Origin: Sphingobacterium sp. UBA4616 | GTDB taxonomy: Bacteria; Bacteroidota; Bacteroidia; Sphingobacteriales; Sphingobacteriaceae | NCBI GenBank assembly: GCA_002386525.1 | Contig: DGIS01000015.1 | Location: 1 to 64,000, forward strand | Reading direction: 5' to 3' | DNA length: 64,000 nt | In this document: positions 46,501 through 54,656 of the stretch, piece by piece | Numbering within the stretch: position 1 is the first letter of the stretch | Layout: each line of letters opens with the position of its first letter | The notes under the pieces: model-generated | Told to the model about the DNA's origin: nothing | The model's input: only the letters and a program-made list of their open reading frames with translations | Database searches by the model: none | Translations under genes and position numbers: made by a program

Positions 46501-46588
46501 CCATGTTGAGGAGCTTAAAGAACGAATTCCGATATCCCTTTCCATAGAAAAAGATGAAGAGCGCGGTAGTCAAATTTTTATTAATTAA
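43550..46588 (+). CDS. sbcC: SbcC ATPase subunit of SbcCD (Rad50-like)
   Basis: A 1012-residue SMC-like ATPase. Walker A is GAVGSGKSS near residue 36, and the C-terminal signature and Walker B motifs lie around TLSGGQAFQVSLSLALALA and FFFIDEGFG. Two long coiled coils fill about residues 170-900 and meet at the zinc hook CPLCG (Cys501, Cys504). It works with SbcD in DNA end processing. Downstream lies a perfect 21-bp inverted repeat, which is the type of structure the complex recognises when it is long. Confidence 0.96.
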   Translation: MIPLKLTLEGIYSYQDRQTIDFTALSEAGLFGIFGAVGSGKSSILEAITYALYGETERLNARDKRGYNMMNLKSNKSYIELDFVNFEERTFKVTREFKRNSKNFDDVKSPTVVLYEKLNETWVPLEGSNTQQIIGLSYENFKRTIIIPQGQFKEFIELGARERTDMMKEIFQLHRFDLQDKVSTLYKKNQSELDHLNGQLSGFEEITSDLVTATSEKLQAELQSFASIESSHKLQHEKFMQLQKLKADFLELNRTKLRYEELLEQKGQKENLRLQLNQFEEAQTKFLHSLKSKEKLDLEKGSTQRKLANEEVKKTEIQQLIQEHQSRLNILKPGYELLPQRRIQELDLELIQQLITFSNEIKGLQDRAEKGRHFVEEAKKQQIHYKAKILGTESEISNLKRAKPSPHELMELGQWYTRQQGIQQQENDLNKQLVDLENNASEIRRELQNFSGNLEEFQSTHAHVVQELEQKLNKLQDERAHLLLQQRLTQYAKNLKEGSPCPLCGAIEHPMVNHGQDISLEILAHEKLMTDTTELLKLKQDQKFQVDKLVLRLQSLTDQKHELNTKIQLHKSIKIVHFNEFVWTGYSSTDESIYASKKQELSKIETLIQALENQLADYQTALASVEENLEKYNKALGQFERDEVSKQAQINQNIGNLKLLSWFDYQSKDAQTVEEEYNTIKNSNITVEKEFVAINDKLSELNSQFAGQNSVVNAISERLQTIKSEILEVDGTLQQHLLASPFNAIEEVKHILAQNLPVQQIRLELEQFQIDFETVKAQIAQLEHKLAGQVYEETIFIEQEKALEESARQLKESTENVAKLRQELNQLMIAYAKKETLLQQQMKLNVRNENLKQLFNLFKGAGFVQYVSSIYLRQLCDHANIRFHRMTRNQLSLQINENNEFEIIDYLNEGKSRSVKTLSGGQAFQVSLSLALALAESVQSSTSASKNFFFIDEGFGTQDTASVNIVFETLLELRRENRIVGIISHVEELKERIPISLSIEKDEERGSQIFIN

Positions 46589-46601
46589 GATCAAAAGTTA
46601 T

Positions 46602-46663
46602 TTTGTATATTAGTTATTGCGGTCATATCCGTTACAGAAAGGCCGCAATAACTAATATACAAA
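46602..46663. repeat. Perfect 21-bp inverted repeat downstream of sbcC
   Basis: TTTGTATATTAGTTATTGCG plus G (46602-46622) is the exact reverse complement of 46643-46663, with a 20-base loop. Neither strand has a T tract after the stem, so it does not look like a terminator. It starts 14 bases after the sbcC stop and ends 4 bases before a small ORF. Confidence 0.9.
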
Positions 46664-46667
46664 GATT

Positions 46668-46865
46668 ATGGGCTTATTTTCAAACAGCAAAAAAGGAAAA
46701 GGGTCTCATCCTTTTTTTCATAAGGGAAGCAAGACGAACAGCAATAATTTCCAATCTGGAAGCGGTTCCGATTCCCCGCACATTCCGCAGTCCATGCTAT
46801 TTATCAAGCACTATGATATCCTGACTATCTTAAGAGAGATTCTTATGCCGCACAACCAAAACTAA
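46668..46865 (+). CDS. Possible small hypothetical protein
   Basis: A 65-residue frame, MGLFSNSKKGKG to the end, is rich in Ser, Lys and Gly. It has no predicted membrane segment, and I do not recognise the sequence. It begins 4 bases after the 21-bp inverted repeat. The composition is not obviously that of random sequence, but no ribosome site or promoter is clear. It may be a real small protein whose translation is tied to the hairpin, or a chance frame. Confidence 0.3.
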   Translation: MGLFSNSKKGKGSHPFFHKGSKTNSNNFQSGSGSDSPHIPQSMLFIKHYDILTILREILMPHNQN

Positions 46866-46948
46866 GATTTGAAAAAAAGAAGTTTAATTTAACATTGTAA
46901 AACTTTTCTAAAGAAATATTGTCATACGATAAAATAGGTCAAAGACAG

Positions 46949-46956
46949 TATATTTG
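46949..46956 (+). promoter_or_regulatory. Promoter -7 element of the AI-2E-family gene, very close to the start codon
   Basis: TATATTTG matches TAnnTTTG and lies only 8 bases before the ATG at 46965. The predicted transcription start (near 46963) implies almost no leader. Confidence 0.5.
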
Positions 46957-46964
46957 TCAACTAT

Positions 46965-48059
46965 ATGAAATATAAACAAATCAACAATAACTCCATTAAT
47001 CAAATTATGCTTATCCTTATCATCCTAGCGATATGCATATTGATCTTTACGAGCTTATTTTATTATTTACCCGGTTTTTTAGGAGCGATAACGCTGTACA
47101 TTCTATTTAGAAAAATCAACTATAAGCTTACGGAAGAAAAAAGATGGAATAAGTCGGCGGCAAGTATTCTCTTAATCTTACTGACAATTGTCTTTTTGGT
47201 TGGCCCACTTTATCTGCTAATCAACTACATGGTACCCCAGGTTACAGAGGTCATTAGCAACAAAGACGAACTGATGCAGAAATTCGATTCTGTAAAGAGC
47301 TATTTAAAATCCAGTCCCTACTTCAGTAATATTGACCTTTCAGATTCTGCATTGATGCAAACACTCCAGCGAGCAGCTAAATTTATCCCCAACATCCTTA
47401 ATTCCGTCGCAGAGGTTGGAGTCAACTTACTGGTTGCATTATTTGTACTTTATTTTATGCTTGTAAGCAGCAAGAAGCTGGAAGAAACTATTTATCACGC
47501 CATTCCGTTTACCAAAGCTAGTAAGGCTGAGTTATGGAAAGAATTCGATATGATGGTCAAATCCAACGCTATTGGTATTCCAATTTTAGCCATGTGTCAA
47601 GGTATTGTTGCCGGGCTTGGCTATTGGTTTTTTGGGTTGGAAAGTCCTATTTTCTTAGGAATATTAACGGCTGTCTCCACGATAATACCGATTTTGGGAA
47701 CAATGGTGGTCTATTTACCAGCTGCACTATTTCTACTCGCCAATGGGCAATCCGGAAGTGCTATAGGTCTTGCTTTGTATGGAATCATTATTATAGGAAG
47801 TATAGATAATGTTCTCCGCTTTACCATTTTAAAAAAGCTGGGTGATGTACACCCCCTAATTACGGTATTTGGTGTCTTACTTGGGTTAAATCTGTTCGGT
47901 ATGCTGGGATTAATATTTGGTCCTTTAATTCTATCCTGTGTTGGCGTACTTCTCAAAGTTTACAGTATCGAATTCGGAAAAAGCGCACCAGAAATTATTC
48001 AGTCAACGTCCTTAATAGAACCTAAGTCCGTAGGCGAGAAACCAGATATCATCGAATAA
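46965..48059 (+). CDS. AI-2E family (PerM/UPF0118) transporter
   Basis: A 364-residue inner-membrane protein with about seven to eight helices in the PerM arrangement: two pairs near the N-terminus, a soluble loop with KKLEETIYHAIPFTKASKAELWKEFD, then closely spaced helices with MVVYLPAALFLL and a GDVHPLITVFGVLLGLNLFGMLG stretch. Some members export autoinducer-2, others act in sodium/proton exchange, and the substrate here is unknown. It has its own promoter element. Confidence 0.9.
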   Translation: MKYKQINNNSINQIMLILIILAICILIFTSLFYYLPGFLGAITLYILFRKINYKLTEEKRWNKSAASILLILLTIVFLVGPLYLLINYMVPQVTEVISNKDELMQKFDSVKSYLKSSPYFSNIDLSDSALMQTLQRAAKFIPNILNSVAEVGVNLLVALFVLYFMLVSSKKLEETIYHAIPFTKASKAELWKEFDMMVKSNAIGIPILAMCQGIVAGLGYWFFGLESPIFLGILTAVSTIIPILGTMVVYLPAALFLLANGQSGSAIGLALYGIIIIGSIDNVLRFTILKKLGDVHPLITVFGVLLGLNLFGMLGLIFGPLILSCVGVLLKVYSIEFGKSAPEIIQSTSLIEPKSVGEKPDIIE

Positions 48060-48288
48060 GCAAGGCTAGGCGGATCGCAGTGTATCTATCGAAGTCTATC
48101 TAACGATCAAACTCGATATCCAGTAAACTGTCATAAATGAAATTGTAAGGTATAAAATCCGCTTTTTTTCATAGTTTTGGTTCGTTAATGTATTCGAGTA
48201 TCGCTGATTTTATTTAAAAATCTAATATTGGATGCAAACGAAAGAAAAGATCAAATCATTGATACTGATTTAAAAGCAAATGTAATCT

Positions 48289-48894
48289 ATGAACAAAAAA
48301 ATAGTTTTAGGAGTAACAGCGGTATTCATGGCTGGAATCCTTTACTCATGTGGCGATAACAATAAAACAAAAACTGACGGTACAACAATGCCTACACAAG
48401 AGGCTGCTTCAGAAAATCATGACCATGCGGGACATGATCACGGGCAGACGGCCCCTACCCAATCTTCCGAACCAGCTGCAATTCTCCCTAATTTTACTTT
48501 TTATCAACTTCGCTCCGGGATAAGAGTTACAAACGAGAATGTCGCCAAAGACAAGAATACCGTATTTATTCTTTTTGATCCAGGCTGTAGCCACTGTCAG
48601 CATGAGGCTATCGAGTTAGAAAAAAACATGGATCGTTTAAAAGATGTAAATATCTATTATATCTCCATGAATGACCCGGCGTTAGTATTGGGCTTTTTTG
48701 ACAGTTTTGCTCCAAAATTATCCAAAGCATCGAATGTTGAAGTATTGATCGATAAAGACCAGACGTTTATTCAAAAAATCCATGTGCCGACACAATTCCC
48801 AGCGAATTATGTTTATGGAGCGGATGGAAAGCTGAAAGCACATTGGGAGGGCGAAAAAAATATCAACGAAGCAATAAGCCAATTTCATAAATAA
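48289..48894 (+). CDS. Thioredoxin-fold lipoprotein with a His-rich N-terminus
   Basis: A 201-residue lipoprotein (LYSC, Cys21). After the lipid anchor comes a His/Asp-rich stretch, ENHDHAGHDHGQ (His44, 46, 49, 51), which may bind metal. A thioredoxin-like domain follows with redox motif CSHC (Cys100, Cys103), cis-Pro in VPTQFPANYV and the TlpA/ResA-type strand order. It should reduce or transfer disulfides, possibly with metals, at the periplasmic face. The next gene, gap, begins 6 bases after the stop, so the two may be co-transcribed although their functions seem unrelated. Confidence 0.85.
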   Translation: MNKKIVLGVTAVFMAGILYSCGDNNKTKTDGTTMPTQEAASENHDHAGHDHGQTAPTQSSEPAAILPNFTFYQLRSGIRVTNENVAKDKNTVFILFDPGCSHCQHEAIELEKNMDRLKDVNIYYISMNDPALVLGFFDSFAPKLSKASNVEVLIDKDQTFIQKIHVPTQFPANYVYGADGKLKAHWEGEKNINEAISQFHK

Positions 48895-48900
48895 TCTGAA

Positions 48901-49923
48901 ATGCTCAACATAGCAATCAACGGATTCGGTCGTATCGGCAGAAATACATTGCGTAATATTTTTCTTCGCGGAGCTTCTGATGAGCTAAAAATCATTGCAA
49001 TAAATGATTTGACAGATACAAAGACGCTTGCCCATTTATTTAAATATGATTCGGTGCACGGCCCTTTTTACGGCACTGTGTCTCACGATGAAAATCACAT
49101 CATTATCAATGGCAAAGCTATCCTTGTTACCAATCAAAAAGATCCTTCGACGCTACCGTGGAGAGAATTAGGTATCGATGTTGTGATAGAATCAACAGGG
49201 CATTTTACGACACGTGCCAAGTCAGCTTTACATTTAGAAGCAGGTGCAAAAAAAGTAATTATCTCAGCACCGGCACAAGACAAGGATATTCCGACAGTGG
49301 TACTCGGCATCAATGATCGGACTATCGATCTTTCGGCATCCATTTTATCCAATGCCTCTTGCACGACCAATAATGTTGCTCCCTTAGTAAAAATTTTAGA
49401 TGACCATTGGGGCATAAAAGATGGCTATATTACCACGGTGCACTCCATGACGGGTGATCAAAATCTTCATGACGCACCACATAAAGATTTACGGAGAGCG
49501 CGAGCAGCGTCATCTGCAATCATTCCAACAACAACAGGTGCGGCTAAAGCAATCACCAACGTTTTTCCCCATTTACAGAATAAGCTCGGCGGCGCTGGAA
49601 TACGTGTACCCGTACTAAATGGATCATTAACGGACTTTACTTGCACCCTTGAAAAACACACCACAGTTGAAGAAATTAATAAGGCCTTTCGATGGGCAGC
49701 CGAAAATGAATTGAAGGAAGTGCTGTATTACACAGAGGATCCAATCGTTTCAGTTGATATTATCAATAACCCATATTCCTGTGTTTTTGATGCTCAACTC
49801 ACTTCTATTGTTGGGGGCTTGGTCAAAGTGGTGGGTTGGTACGATAATGAATTTGGTTATTCCAATCGATTGGTTGATTTACTGATTAAGATCGATCATT
49901 TAAATGAAAAGTCTTTCCCCTAA
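48901..49923 (+). CDS. gap: Type I glyceraldehyde-3-phosphate dehydrogenase
   Basis: A 340-residue glycolytic dehydrogenase. The NAD fold starts INGFGRIGRN. Catalytic Cys154 is in SNASCTTN and His181 in VHSMTGDQ, and the phosphate-binding motif LRRARAASSAIIPTTTGAAKAI and closing WYDNEFGYSNR are intact. Asp36 in INDL suggests NAD rather than NADP preference. It converts glyceraldehyde-3-phosphate to 1,3-bisphosphoglycerate. It follows the thioredoxin-fold lipoprotein gene by 6 bases and ends before a 20-bp-stem terminator. Confidence 0.96.
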   Translation: MLNIAINGFGRIGRNTLRNIFLRGASDELKIIAINDLTDTKTLAHLFKYDSVHGPFYGTVSHDENHIIINGKAILVTNQKDPSTLPWRELGIDVVIESTGHFTTRAKSALHLEAGAKKVIISAPAQDKDIPTVVLGINDRTIDLSASILSNASCTTNNVAPLVKILDDHWGIKDGYITTVHSMTGDQNLHDAPHKDLRRARAASSAIIPTTTGAAKAITNVFPHLQNKLGGAGIRVPVLNGSLTDFTCTLEKHTTVEEINKAFRWAAENELKEVLYYTEDPIVSVDIINNPYSCVFDAQLTSIVGGLVKVVGWYDNEFGYSNRLVDLLIKIDHLNEKSFP

Positions 49924-49987
49924 ATGAACTGCTGTCCGCTATACTGATGAAAGACAGCTATTCTGATTTATTTGATGAGAAGTGGCA

Positions 49988-50030
49988 TATAATAAGAAAG
50001 CCTGTATTAAATACAGGCTTTCTTATTATA
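49988..50030. terminator. Shared terminator hairpin with a 20-bp perfect stem
   Basis: 49988-50007 and 50011-50030 are perfect complements with a 3-base loop. The stem includes GAAAGCCTGTAT and AT-rich ends rather than a separate T tract. It overlaps the stop codon of the minus-strand gene at 50026 and can serve both converging genes. Confidence 0.8.
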
Positions 50031-50811
50031 GCTCCCTTTCTACTCCCAGACCAAATAAGGCAAAATCATATTTGACGGGATCCGAAGGATCAAGTAAACG
50101 TAAGTTTGCTGTTAACTCCTGCGCTGTCTTCCAATTGACTTTATCAAGTGTAATCAAACCAAATTTTCGCGCTACACGCTCCACATGAACATCACAAGGG
50201 CAGATCAGATCTTTTGGTGAAAGGCGCTTCCAGATACCAAAATCCACGCCTTTGTCATCCTGCCTAACCATCCAACGTAAAAACATATTAATCCTTTTAA
50301 CGGTAGATTTCTGTGCTGGGCTACTTATATGCTTACGTGTGCGATAGGGATAGTCCGGCAGTGAAAAAAAATACATTTTAAATGCATTAAGCGCCAGTTC
50401 CACATCAATACGCTTATTGTGCTCCTGTCCTACCAGAAAAGCATCTTCTAAAGATTCAAAATGACCATAATGATATTTGAAGAATTCAATGAAGTAAAGA
50501 ATATCCGTGTCATTAAATGTACGGTGTTTAAACCCCAGCAAACTTTTTAGATCTTGCTCTTGATGATTCATAATATAGTCGTACGGTGAACCATCCATTC
50601 GATCAATAAGCTCCTTGCATTTATTGATGATCGTCTTCCTTTGGCCCCAAGCCATAATTGAAGCCAGGAAACCCATGATCTCAATATCCTGCTTGGCAGA
50701 AAATTGATGTGGAATAACTATCGGGTCATTGGGTATAAAATTAGGTTGGTTATATTCCTCAACTTTCTTATCCAAAAAATCTTTCAGATCAAAATCAGCT
50801 GCCATCGTCAT
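50026..50811 (-). CDS. TIGR02757 family protein
   Basis: A 261-residue cytoplasmic protein that I recognise as the TIGR02757/DUF2400 family, widespread in Bacteroidota and of unknown function. Motifs include FLASIMAWGQRKTIINKC, KRINMFLRWMVRQDDKGVDFGIW, LICPCDVHVERVARKFGL and DPVKYDFALFGLG. The arrangement resembles helix-hairpin-helix DNA glycosylases. The stop lies inside the terminator hairpin. It follows pyrD by only 2 bases, indicating one transcript with pyrD. Confidence 0.88.
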   Translation of the reverse strand: MTMAADFDLKDFLDKKVEEYNQPNFIPNDPIVIPHQFSAKQDIEIMGFLASIMAWGQRKTIINKCKELIDRMDGSPYDYIMNHQEQDLKSLLGFKHRTFNDTDILYFIEFFKYHYGHFESLEDAFLVGQEHNKRIDVELALNAFKMYFFSLPDYPYRTRKHISSPAQKSTVKRINMFLRWMVRQDDKGVDFGIWKRLSPKDLICPCDVHVERVARKFGLITLDKVNWKTAQELTANLRLLDPSDPVKYDFALFGLGVEREL

Positions 50812-50813
50812 TA

Positions 50814-51848
50814 TTACCTTCCTGTCTGCAATATACCCTTACAAATATTGGCGATCAAACCAGGTCCTTCATAAATAAAGCCCGTGTAAACCTGAACAAG
50901 GCTAGCACCTGCATCTAATTTTTCAATTGCGTCTTTAGCCGAATGAATCCCACCAACACCAATAATTGGAAAAGCCTTATTCGATTTTTGACTTAGGTAT
51001 CGAATAACTTCCGTAGATCTTTTGGTCAAAGGACGTCCGCTCACTCCACCCGCTTCCTTTGTTAATGCCGTTGCACTCTTTAATCCATCTCTTGAGACGG
51101 TGGTATTGGTTGCAATAACGCCAGCAATCTGCGTTTCCATAACAATCTCCACGATATCATCCAATTGACTGTTTGTTAAATCGGGAGCGATTTTAAGTAG
51201 AATAGGCTTCGGAGTTAATTTGTTGTTATTCAATTCCTGCAAGGTGTTCAGGATGTGTTTTAGCGGTTCCTTTTCCTGTAAATCGCGTAGACCAGGCGTG
51301 TTGGGAGAACTGACGTTTACGACAAAATAATCCACATGGTCAAATAGTGCATTGAAACAATAGATATAATCATTGACTGCGTCTTCATTAGGCGTAAGTT
51401 TATTCTTCCCGATATTCCCTCCAATCAATAACCCCTGACGATCTGTCAAGTTTTTTAATCTATTCGCAGCGACATCAGCCCCCTGATTGTTGAATCCCAT
51501 CCTATTGATCAGGGCCTCATCCGGTACCAGACGAAACATTCTAGGTTTATCATTACCGGGTTGCGGTTTAGGAGTTACTGTTCCAATTTCAATAAAACCA
51601 AATCCCAAATTAGCCATATCAGCGATATACTCCGCATTTTTATCAAATCCTGCTGCAAGACCTACGGGGTTTTTAAACTTCAACCCAAAAACTTCGCGCT
51701 CCAAACGTGGATCTTCGACTGTAAAAAAAGCATTCAATAGTTGTTTTGCACCCCAAATTTTTGAGAAAACATTTAATCCTCCGGTCACTTTGTGGTGAGC
51801 CGTCTCGGGATTCATTGTAAAGAATATAGGCTTGACTAATTTATACAT
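50814..51848 (-). CDS. pyrD: Dihydroorotate dehydrogenase, class 2 (quinone-linked)
   Basis: A 344-residue enzyme of pyrimidine synthesis, starting at the ATG at 51848 ([10 protein letters not shown]). The frame extends to 51884, but the promoter lies inside that part. Motifs include [35 protein letters not shown] with the class 2 catalytic Ser, and [27 protein letters not shown] for FMN phosphate. The hydrophobic N-terminal helix (about residues 1-30) anchors it to the inner membrane, where it passes electrons to quinone. The TIGR02757 gene follows 2 bases downstream. Confidence 0.95.
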   Translation of the reverse strand: MYKLVKPIFFTMNPETAHHKVTGGLNVFSKIWGAKQLLNAFFTVEDPRLEREVFGLKFKNPVGLAAGFDKNAEYIADMANLGFGFIEIGTVTPKPQPGNDKPRMFRLVPDEALINRMGFNNQGADVAANRLKNLTDRQGLLIGGNIGKNKLTPNEDAVNDYIYCFNALFDHVDYFVVNVSSPNTPGLRDLQEKEPLKHILNTLQELNNNKLTPKPILLKIAPDLTNSQLDDIVEIVMETQIAGVIATNTTVSRDGLKSATALTKEAGGVSGRPLTKRSTEVIRYLSQKSNKAFPIIGVGGIHSAKDAIEKLDAGASLVQVYTGFIYEGPGLIANICKGILQTGR

Positions 51849-51853
51849 AATCG

Positions 51854-51900
51854 CAAAGTTACTCAAACAAGAAGAAATATTCATTACTTTTGTACTTTTG
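51854..51900. promoter_or_regulatory. Divergent promoters for pyrD and the ABC-F gene
   Basis: On the minus strand TAACTTTG (51861-51854) matches TAnnTTTG for pyrD and lies only 5 bases from its ATG. On the plus strand two exact copies of TACTTTTG (51885-51892 and 51893-51900) lie end to end before the ABC-F ATG at 51909. All three fit the element, and the tandem pair may allow two starts. Confidence 0.55.
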
Positions 51901-51908
51901 CAGTTGAA

Positions 51909-53828
51909 ATGATATCAATAAATAATTTAACATTTGAAATAGGATCTCGCGCCCTATATGATGAAGCAAACTGGCATATCAAACCAGGAGATAAAGTTGG
52001 CCTGATCGGCGCTAATGGTACAGGTAAATCTACTTTGCTTCGGCTTATTGTAGGTCAATACACACCGACATCAGGATCGATTTCTATGGCGAAAGATCTG
52101 AAGATTGGCTATTTAAACCAGGATTTATTATCTTACCATTCTGACAAAAGCATTTTGCATGTTGCAATGGAAGCTTTCGAACGCCAAAATCAATTACATA
52201 CCGAAATCGAAGAGTTACTTAGTAAATTAGAAACAGACTACTCCGATGATATTCTGAATAAATTGAGTGATAAACAGGTAGAATTCGAAGCGCTAGATGG
52301 GTATAACATTGAATTTAAAGCTCATGAAATTCTAGCGGGTCTTGGCTTTTCTGAAGCAGAGCAAAAAAGACCGCTAGCTACGTTCTCCGGGGGTTGGCGA
52401 ATGCGGGTCATGCTAGCCCGTATCCTTTTACAGACTCCGGATATTTTATTGCTTGATGAGCCTACCAACCACATGGACTTACCGTCGATTAAATGGCTTG
52501 AAAACTATCTTCAGGCGTTCGATGGTGCCATTGTGATTGTTTCCCATGATAGATATTTTCTAGACCGTATCATCAAGAAAACGGTCGAATCGCGTAAAGG
52601 GAAATTAACACTTTATGCAGGTAACTACAGTTTTTACCTTGAAGAAAAAGAACTACGAAATGAACTTCAGGCTAATCAATTCAAAAACCAACAGGCAAAA
52701 ATAAAACAGGAAGAACGCTTAATTGAGCGCTTTCGAGCCAAGGCATCGAAAGCAAAAATGGCTCAGTCACGCATCAAGGCTTTGGATCGCTTAGAAAGAA
52801 TTGACGACGTGGATGATGATAATCCAACGGTAAACTTTAGTTTTAAATTTTCAAAACCTTCCGGTCGCCATGTCGTTACTTTGGAAAATATCTCCAAGTC
52901 CTACCCTAACCTAGAGATATTAAAAAACACCTCAGCAATTATTGAAAAGGGTGATAAAATCGCTTTGATTGGTGCCAATGGTAAAGGTAAATCGACACTA
53001 TTACGCATTGTGGCTGACGCGGATCACGAGTTTGAAGGAAAGGCAGAGCAAGGCCATAATGTGTCGCAAACATTTTTTGCGCAACACCAGCTTGAGGCCT
53101 TACACCTAGAGAATTCCATCCTTGCAGAATTACAAGCCTTTGCACCAAAACATACAGAGACTGAATTACGTTCTATCCTAGGCTGTTTTCTTTTTACAGG
53201 TGATGATGCCTTCAAGAAAATTAAAGTCCTTTCTGGAGGCGAGAAATCACGTGTGGCGCTTGCTAAAGCATTAACGGCAGATGCCAACTTCTTGGCACTC
53301 GATGAGCCTACCAACCATTTGGATATGCAGTCGGTCAACATTCTGATCCAGGCTTTACAACAATACGAAGGCACATTTATTGTCGTATCCCACGACCGTT
53401 ATTTCTTGGATAATGTCGCGAATAAAATCTGGTACATAGAAGATAAACAAATCAAAGAGTACCCCGGTACATACCAGGAATATGAAGAATGGGCGGCAAA
53501 ACGGATTGTCAAACCTGAAGGTAAGACGGAGAAGAAAGCCAAGGAAGAACCGAAAGCAAAGAAAGAAAAGCAACCGCTTACGGAAGATAAAACGCGTTTA
53601 TTGAGCAAAAAGAATAAAGAACTCACATCATTTGAACAAAAAATAGAAGAACAGGAAATTTTGGTCAAAACATTAGAGTCAAAGCTTGCCGATGAAGCGG
53701 TTTATTCGGATGCCGCTAAATTACAGGACACTACGCGCTCATATAACTCGGCGAAAGCATTATTGATACAATTTCAGGAAAGCTGGGAACAGTTGGCAGA
53801 AGAAATCATGGATTTGGAAAACGATTAA
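51909..53828 (+). CDS. ABC-F family ATPase (ribosome-associated)
   Basis: A 639-residue soluble protein with two ABC cassettes and no membrane domain. Walker A motifs are GANGTGKST and GANGKGKST, and the signatures are FSGGWRMR and LSGGEKSR. Both Walker B sites end in [13 protein letters not shown] sequence. The linker between the cassettes is charged and coiled ([20 protein letters not shown]), and a Lys/Glu-rich tail with a final coiled coil starts near residue 535. ABC-F proteins bind the ribosomal E-site region and regulate translation or protect it from antibiotics. The long tail resembles Uup/EttA-like housekeeping members. Confidence 0.94.
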   Translation: MISINNLTFEIGSRALYDEANWHIKPGDKVGLIGANGTGKSTLLRLIVGQYTPTSGSISMAKDLKIGYLNQDLLSYHSDKSILHVAMEAFERQNQLHTEIEELLSKLETDYSDDILNKLSDKQVEFEALDGYNIEFKAHEILAGLGFSEAEQKRPLATFSGGWRMRVMLARILLQTPDILLLDEPTNHMDLPSIKWLENYLQAFDGAIVIVSHDRYFLDRIIKKTVESRKGKLTLYAGNYSFYLEEKELRNELQANQFKNQQAKIKQEERLIERFRAKASKAKMAQSRIKALDRLERIDDVDDDNPTVNFSFKFSKPSGRHVVTLENISKSYPNLEILKNTSAIIEKGDKIALIGANGKGKSTLLRIVADADHEFEGKAEQGHNVSQTFFAQHQLEALHLENSILAELQAFAPKHTETELRSILGCFLFTGDDAFKKIKVLSGGEKSRVALAKALTADANFLALDEPTNHLDMQSVNILIQALQQYEGTFIVVSHDRYFLDNVANKIWYIEDKQIKEYPGTYQEYEEWAAKRIVKPEGKTEKKAKEEPKAKKEKQPLTEDKTRLLSKKNKELTSFEQKIEEQEILVKTLESKLADEAVYSDAAKLQDTTRSYNSAKALLIQFQESWEQLAEEIMDLEND

Positions 53829-53887
53829 TTTTTTCGACTTAAAATCAGGTTATTATCTGTTTAAACGTGATTTTAAGCCAAAAACAT

Positions 53888-53918
53888 TTGCAGGAATAGG
53901 ATTAAAGCCCTACTTTTG
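53888..53918 (+). promoter_or_regulatory. tRNA-Lys promoter
   Basis: TTG at 53888-53890 and an exact TAnnTTTG element (TACTTTTG, 53911-53918) are 20 bases apart. The predicted start near 53925 leaves a leader of about 35 bases before the tRNA. Confidence 0.65.
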
Positions 53919-53959
53919 CATCACTTCAAACAACGAACAATAGTTCTAAAACGAAGTAC

Positions 53960-54032
53960 GATTCCGTAGCTCAGCTGGTAGAGCAATACACTTTTAATGT
54001 ATGGGTCCTGGGTTCGAATCCCAGCGGGATCA
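53960..54032 (+). tRNA. tRNA-Lys (anticodon TTT)
   Basis: A complete cloverleaf. Acceptor GATTCCG (53960-53966) pairs with CGGGATC (54025-54031), with one T-G pair. The discriminator base is A54032. The D arm has GCTC...GAGC, the anticodon stem is ATACA/TGTAT around loop CTTTTAA with anticodon TTT at 53993-53995, and the T arm is GGGTTCGAATCCC. The 3' CCA is not encoded. It carries lysine, charged by the lysS product in this window. Confidence 0.97.
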
Positions 54033-54034
54033 CA

Positions 54035-54075
54035 AACAAAAGCTAATCTTTCGATTAGCTTTTGTTGTTTTAATA
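54035..54075 (+). terminator. Terminator directly after tRNA-Lys
   Basis: AACAAAAGCTAATC (54035-54048) pairs with GATTAGCTTTTGTT (54053-54066) around TTTC, followed by T-rich sequence. A 14-bp stem starting three bases after the tRNA. Confidence 0.93.
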
Positions 54076-54128
54076 CCTTAACGCTCGATATATAAGTCGG
54101 TCGGGTTGGAAAAATAAAAAATACTGAT

Positions 54129-54428
54129 ATGTTAGACTTTTACACAATAGCGGATTATCAGATGAAACCAGATTTCCCCGAAAAGATAGGGCTAGAATTT
54201 GCTGGACGACTCGACTTCAAAACTTTCAACAGACTTCAGCAAAAAGGAATAATTGCTCAGCAGTTTGACTATCATACGGACTTCAGGCTCGATACCGTTA
54301 TGACTAAACAGATTCTTCAACTTATTTCCGATAAGGGATTAGAAATGGATGCTGACGTTAAGCGATTAATCCCGATTCTCCACCTCGCAAATAGCAAGCA
54401 AAGTGGCCTGGTTGCCTATAGTGATTAA
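54129..54428 (+). CDS. Small hypothetical cytoplasmic protein
   Basis: A 99-residue soluble protein (MLDFYTIADYQMKPDFPEK to the end), predicted mostly helical with no signal or membrane segment. I do not recognise a family. The start ATG is 97 bases after the tRNA. The upstream gap (54076-54128) shows no promoter match. It may be a conserved small protein of the family, but no function can be given. Confidence 0.5.
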   Translation: MLDFYTIADYQMKPDFPEKIGLEFAGRLDFKTFNRLQQKGIIAQQFDYHTDFRLDTVMTKQILQLISDKGLEMDADVKRLIPILHLANSKQSGLVAYSD

Positions 54429-54549
54429 AATCTATCCTGAAAACTTACTACCAAGTAAATAGCTCAATTTCTGTCCCATTTTTTTTCAAATCCCTGGTTA
54501 AGTCAATTCATTGACAGAAATTTAAAATGTTACAAAACAATTCTCAAAC

Positions 54550-54604
54550 TTGACTAATCAATCGATTGACTAAACTGATTGTAAGAAAACTTCATTTTCT
54601 TACA
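54550..54604 (+). promoter_or_regulatory. Leader with direct repeat, palindrome and hairpin before the metalloprotease gene
   Basis: TTGACTAA occurs at 54550-54557 and again at 54566-54573, with the perfect palindrome TCAATCGATTGA (54558-54569) between and over them. A 10-bp hairpin, TGTAAGAAAA (54580-54589) with TTTTCTTACA (54595-54604), follows 52 bases before the ATG. The layout suggests a binding site for a regulator and a transcript hairpin. It is inference. Confidence 0.4.
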
Positions 54605-54656
54605 CCGAAATAAAAGACCTTTCATTTATATTTATTGATACACAATATAAACCATT

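Noticed and set aside
46602..46663. Terminator of sbcC
   Set aside because: The stem is longer than a typical terminator, has a 20-base loop and no T run on either strand, so termination is not the likely role.
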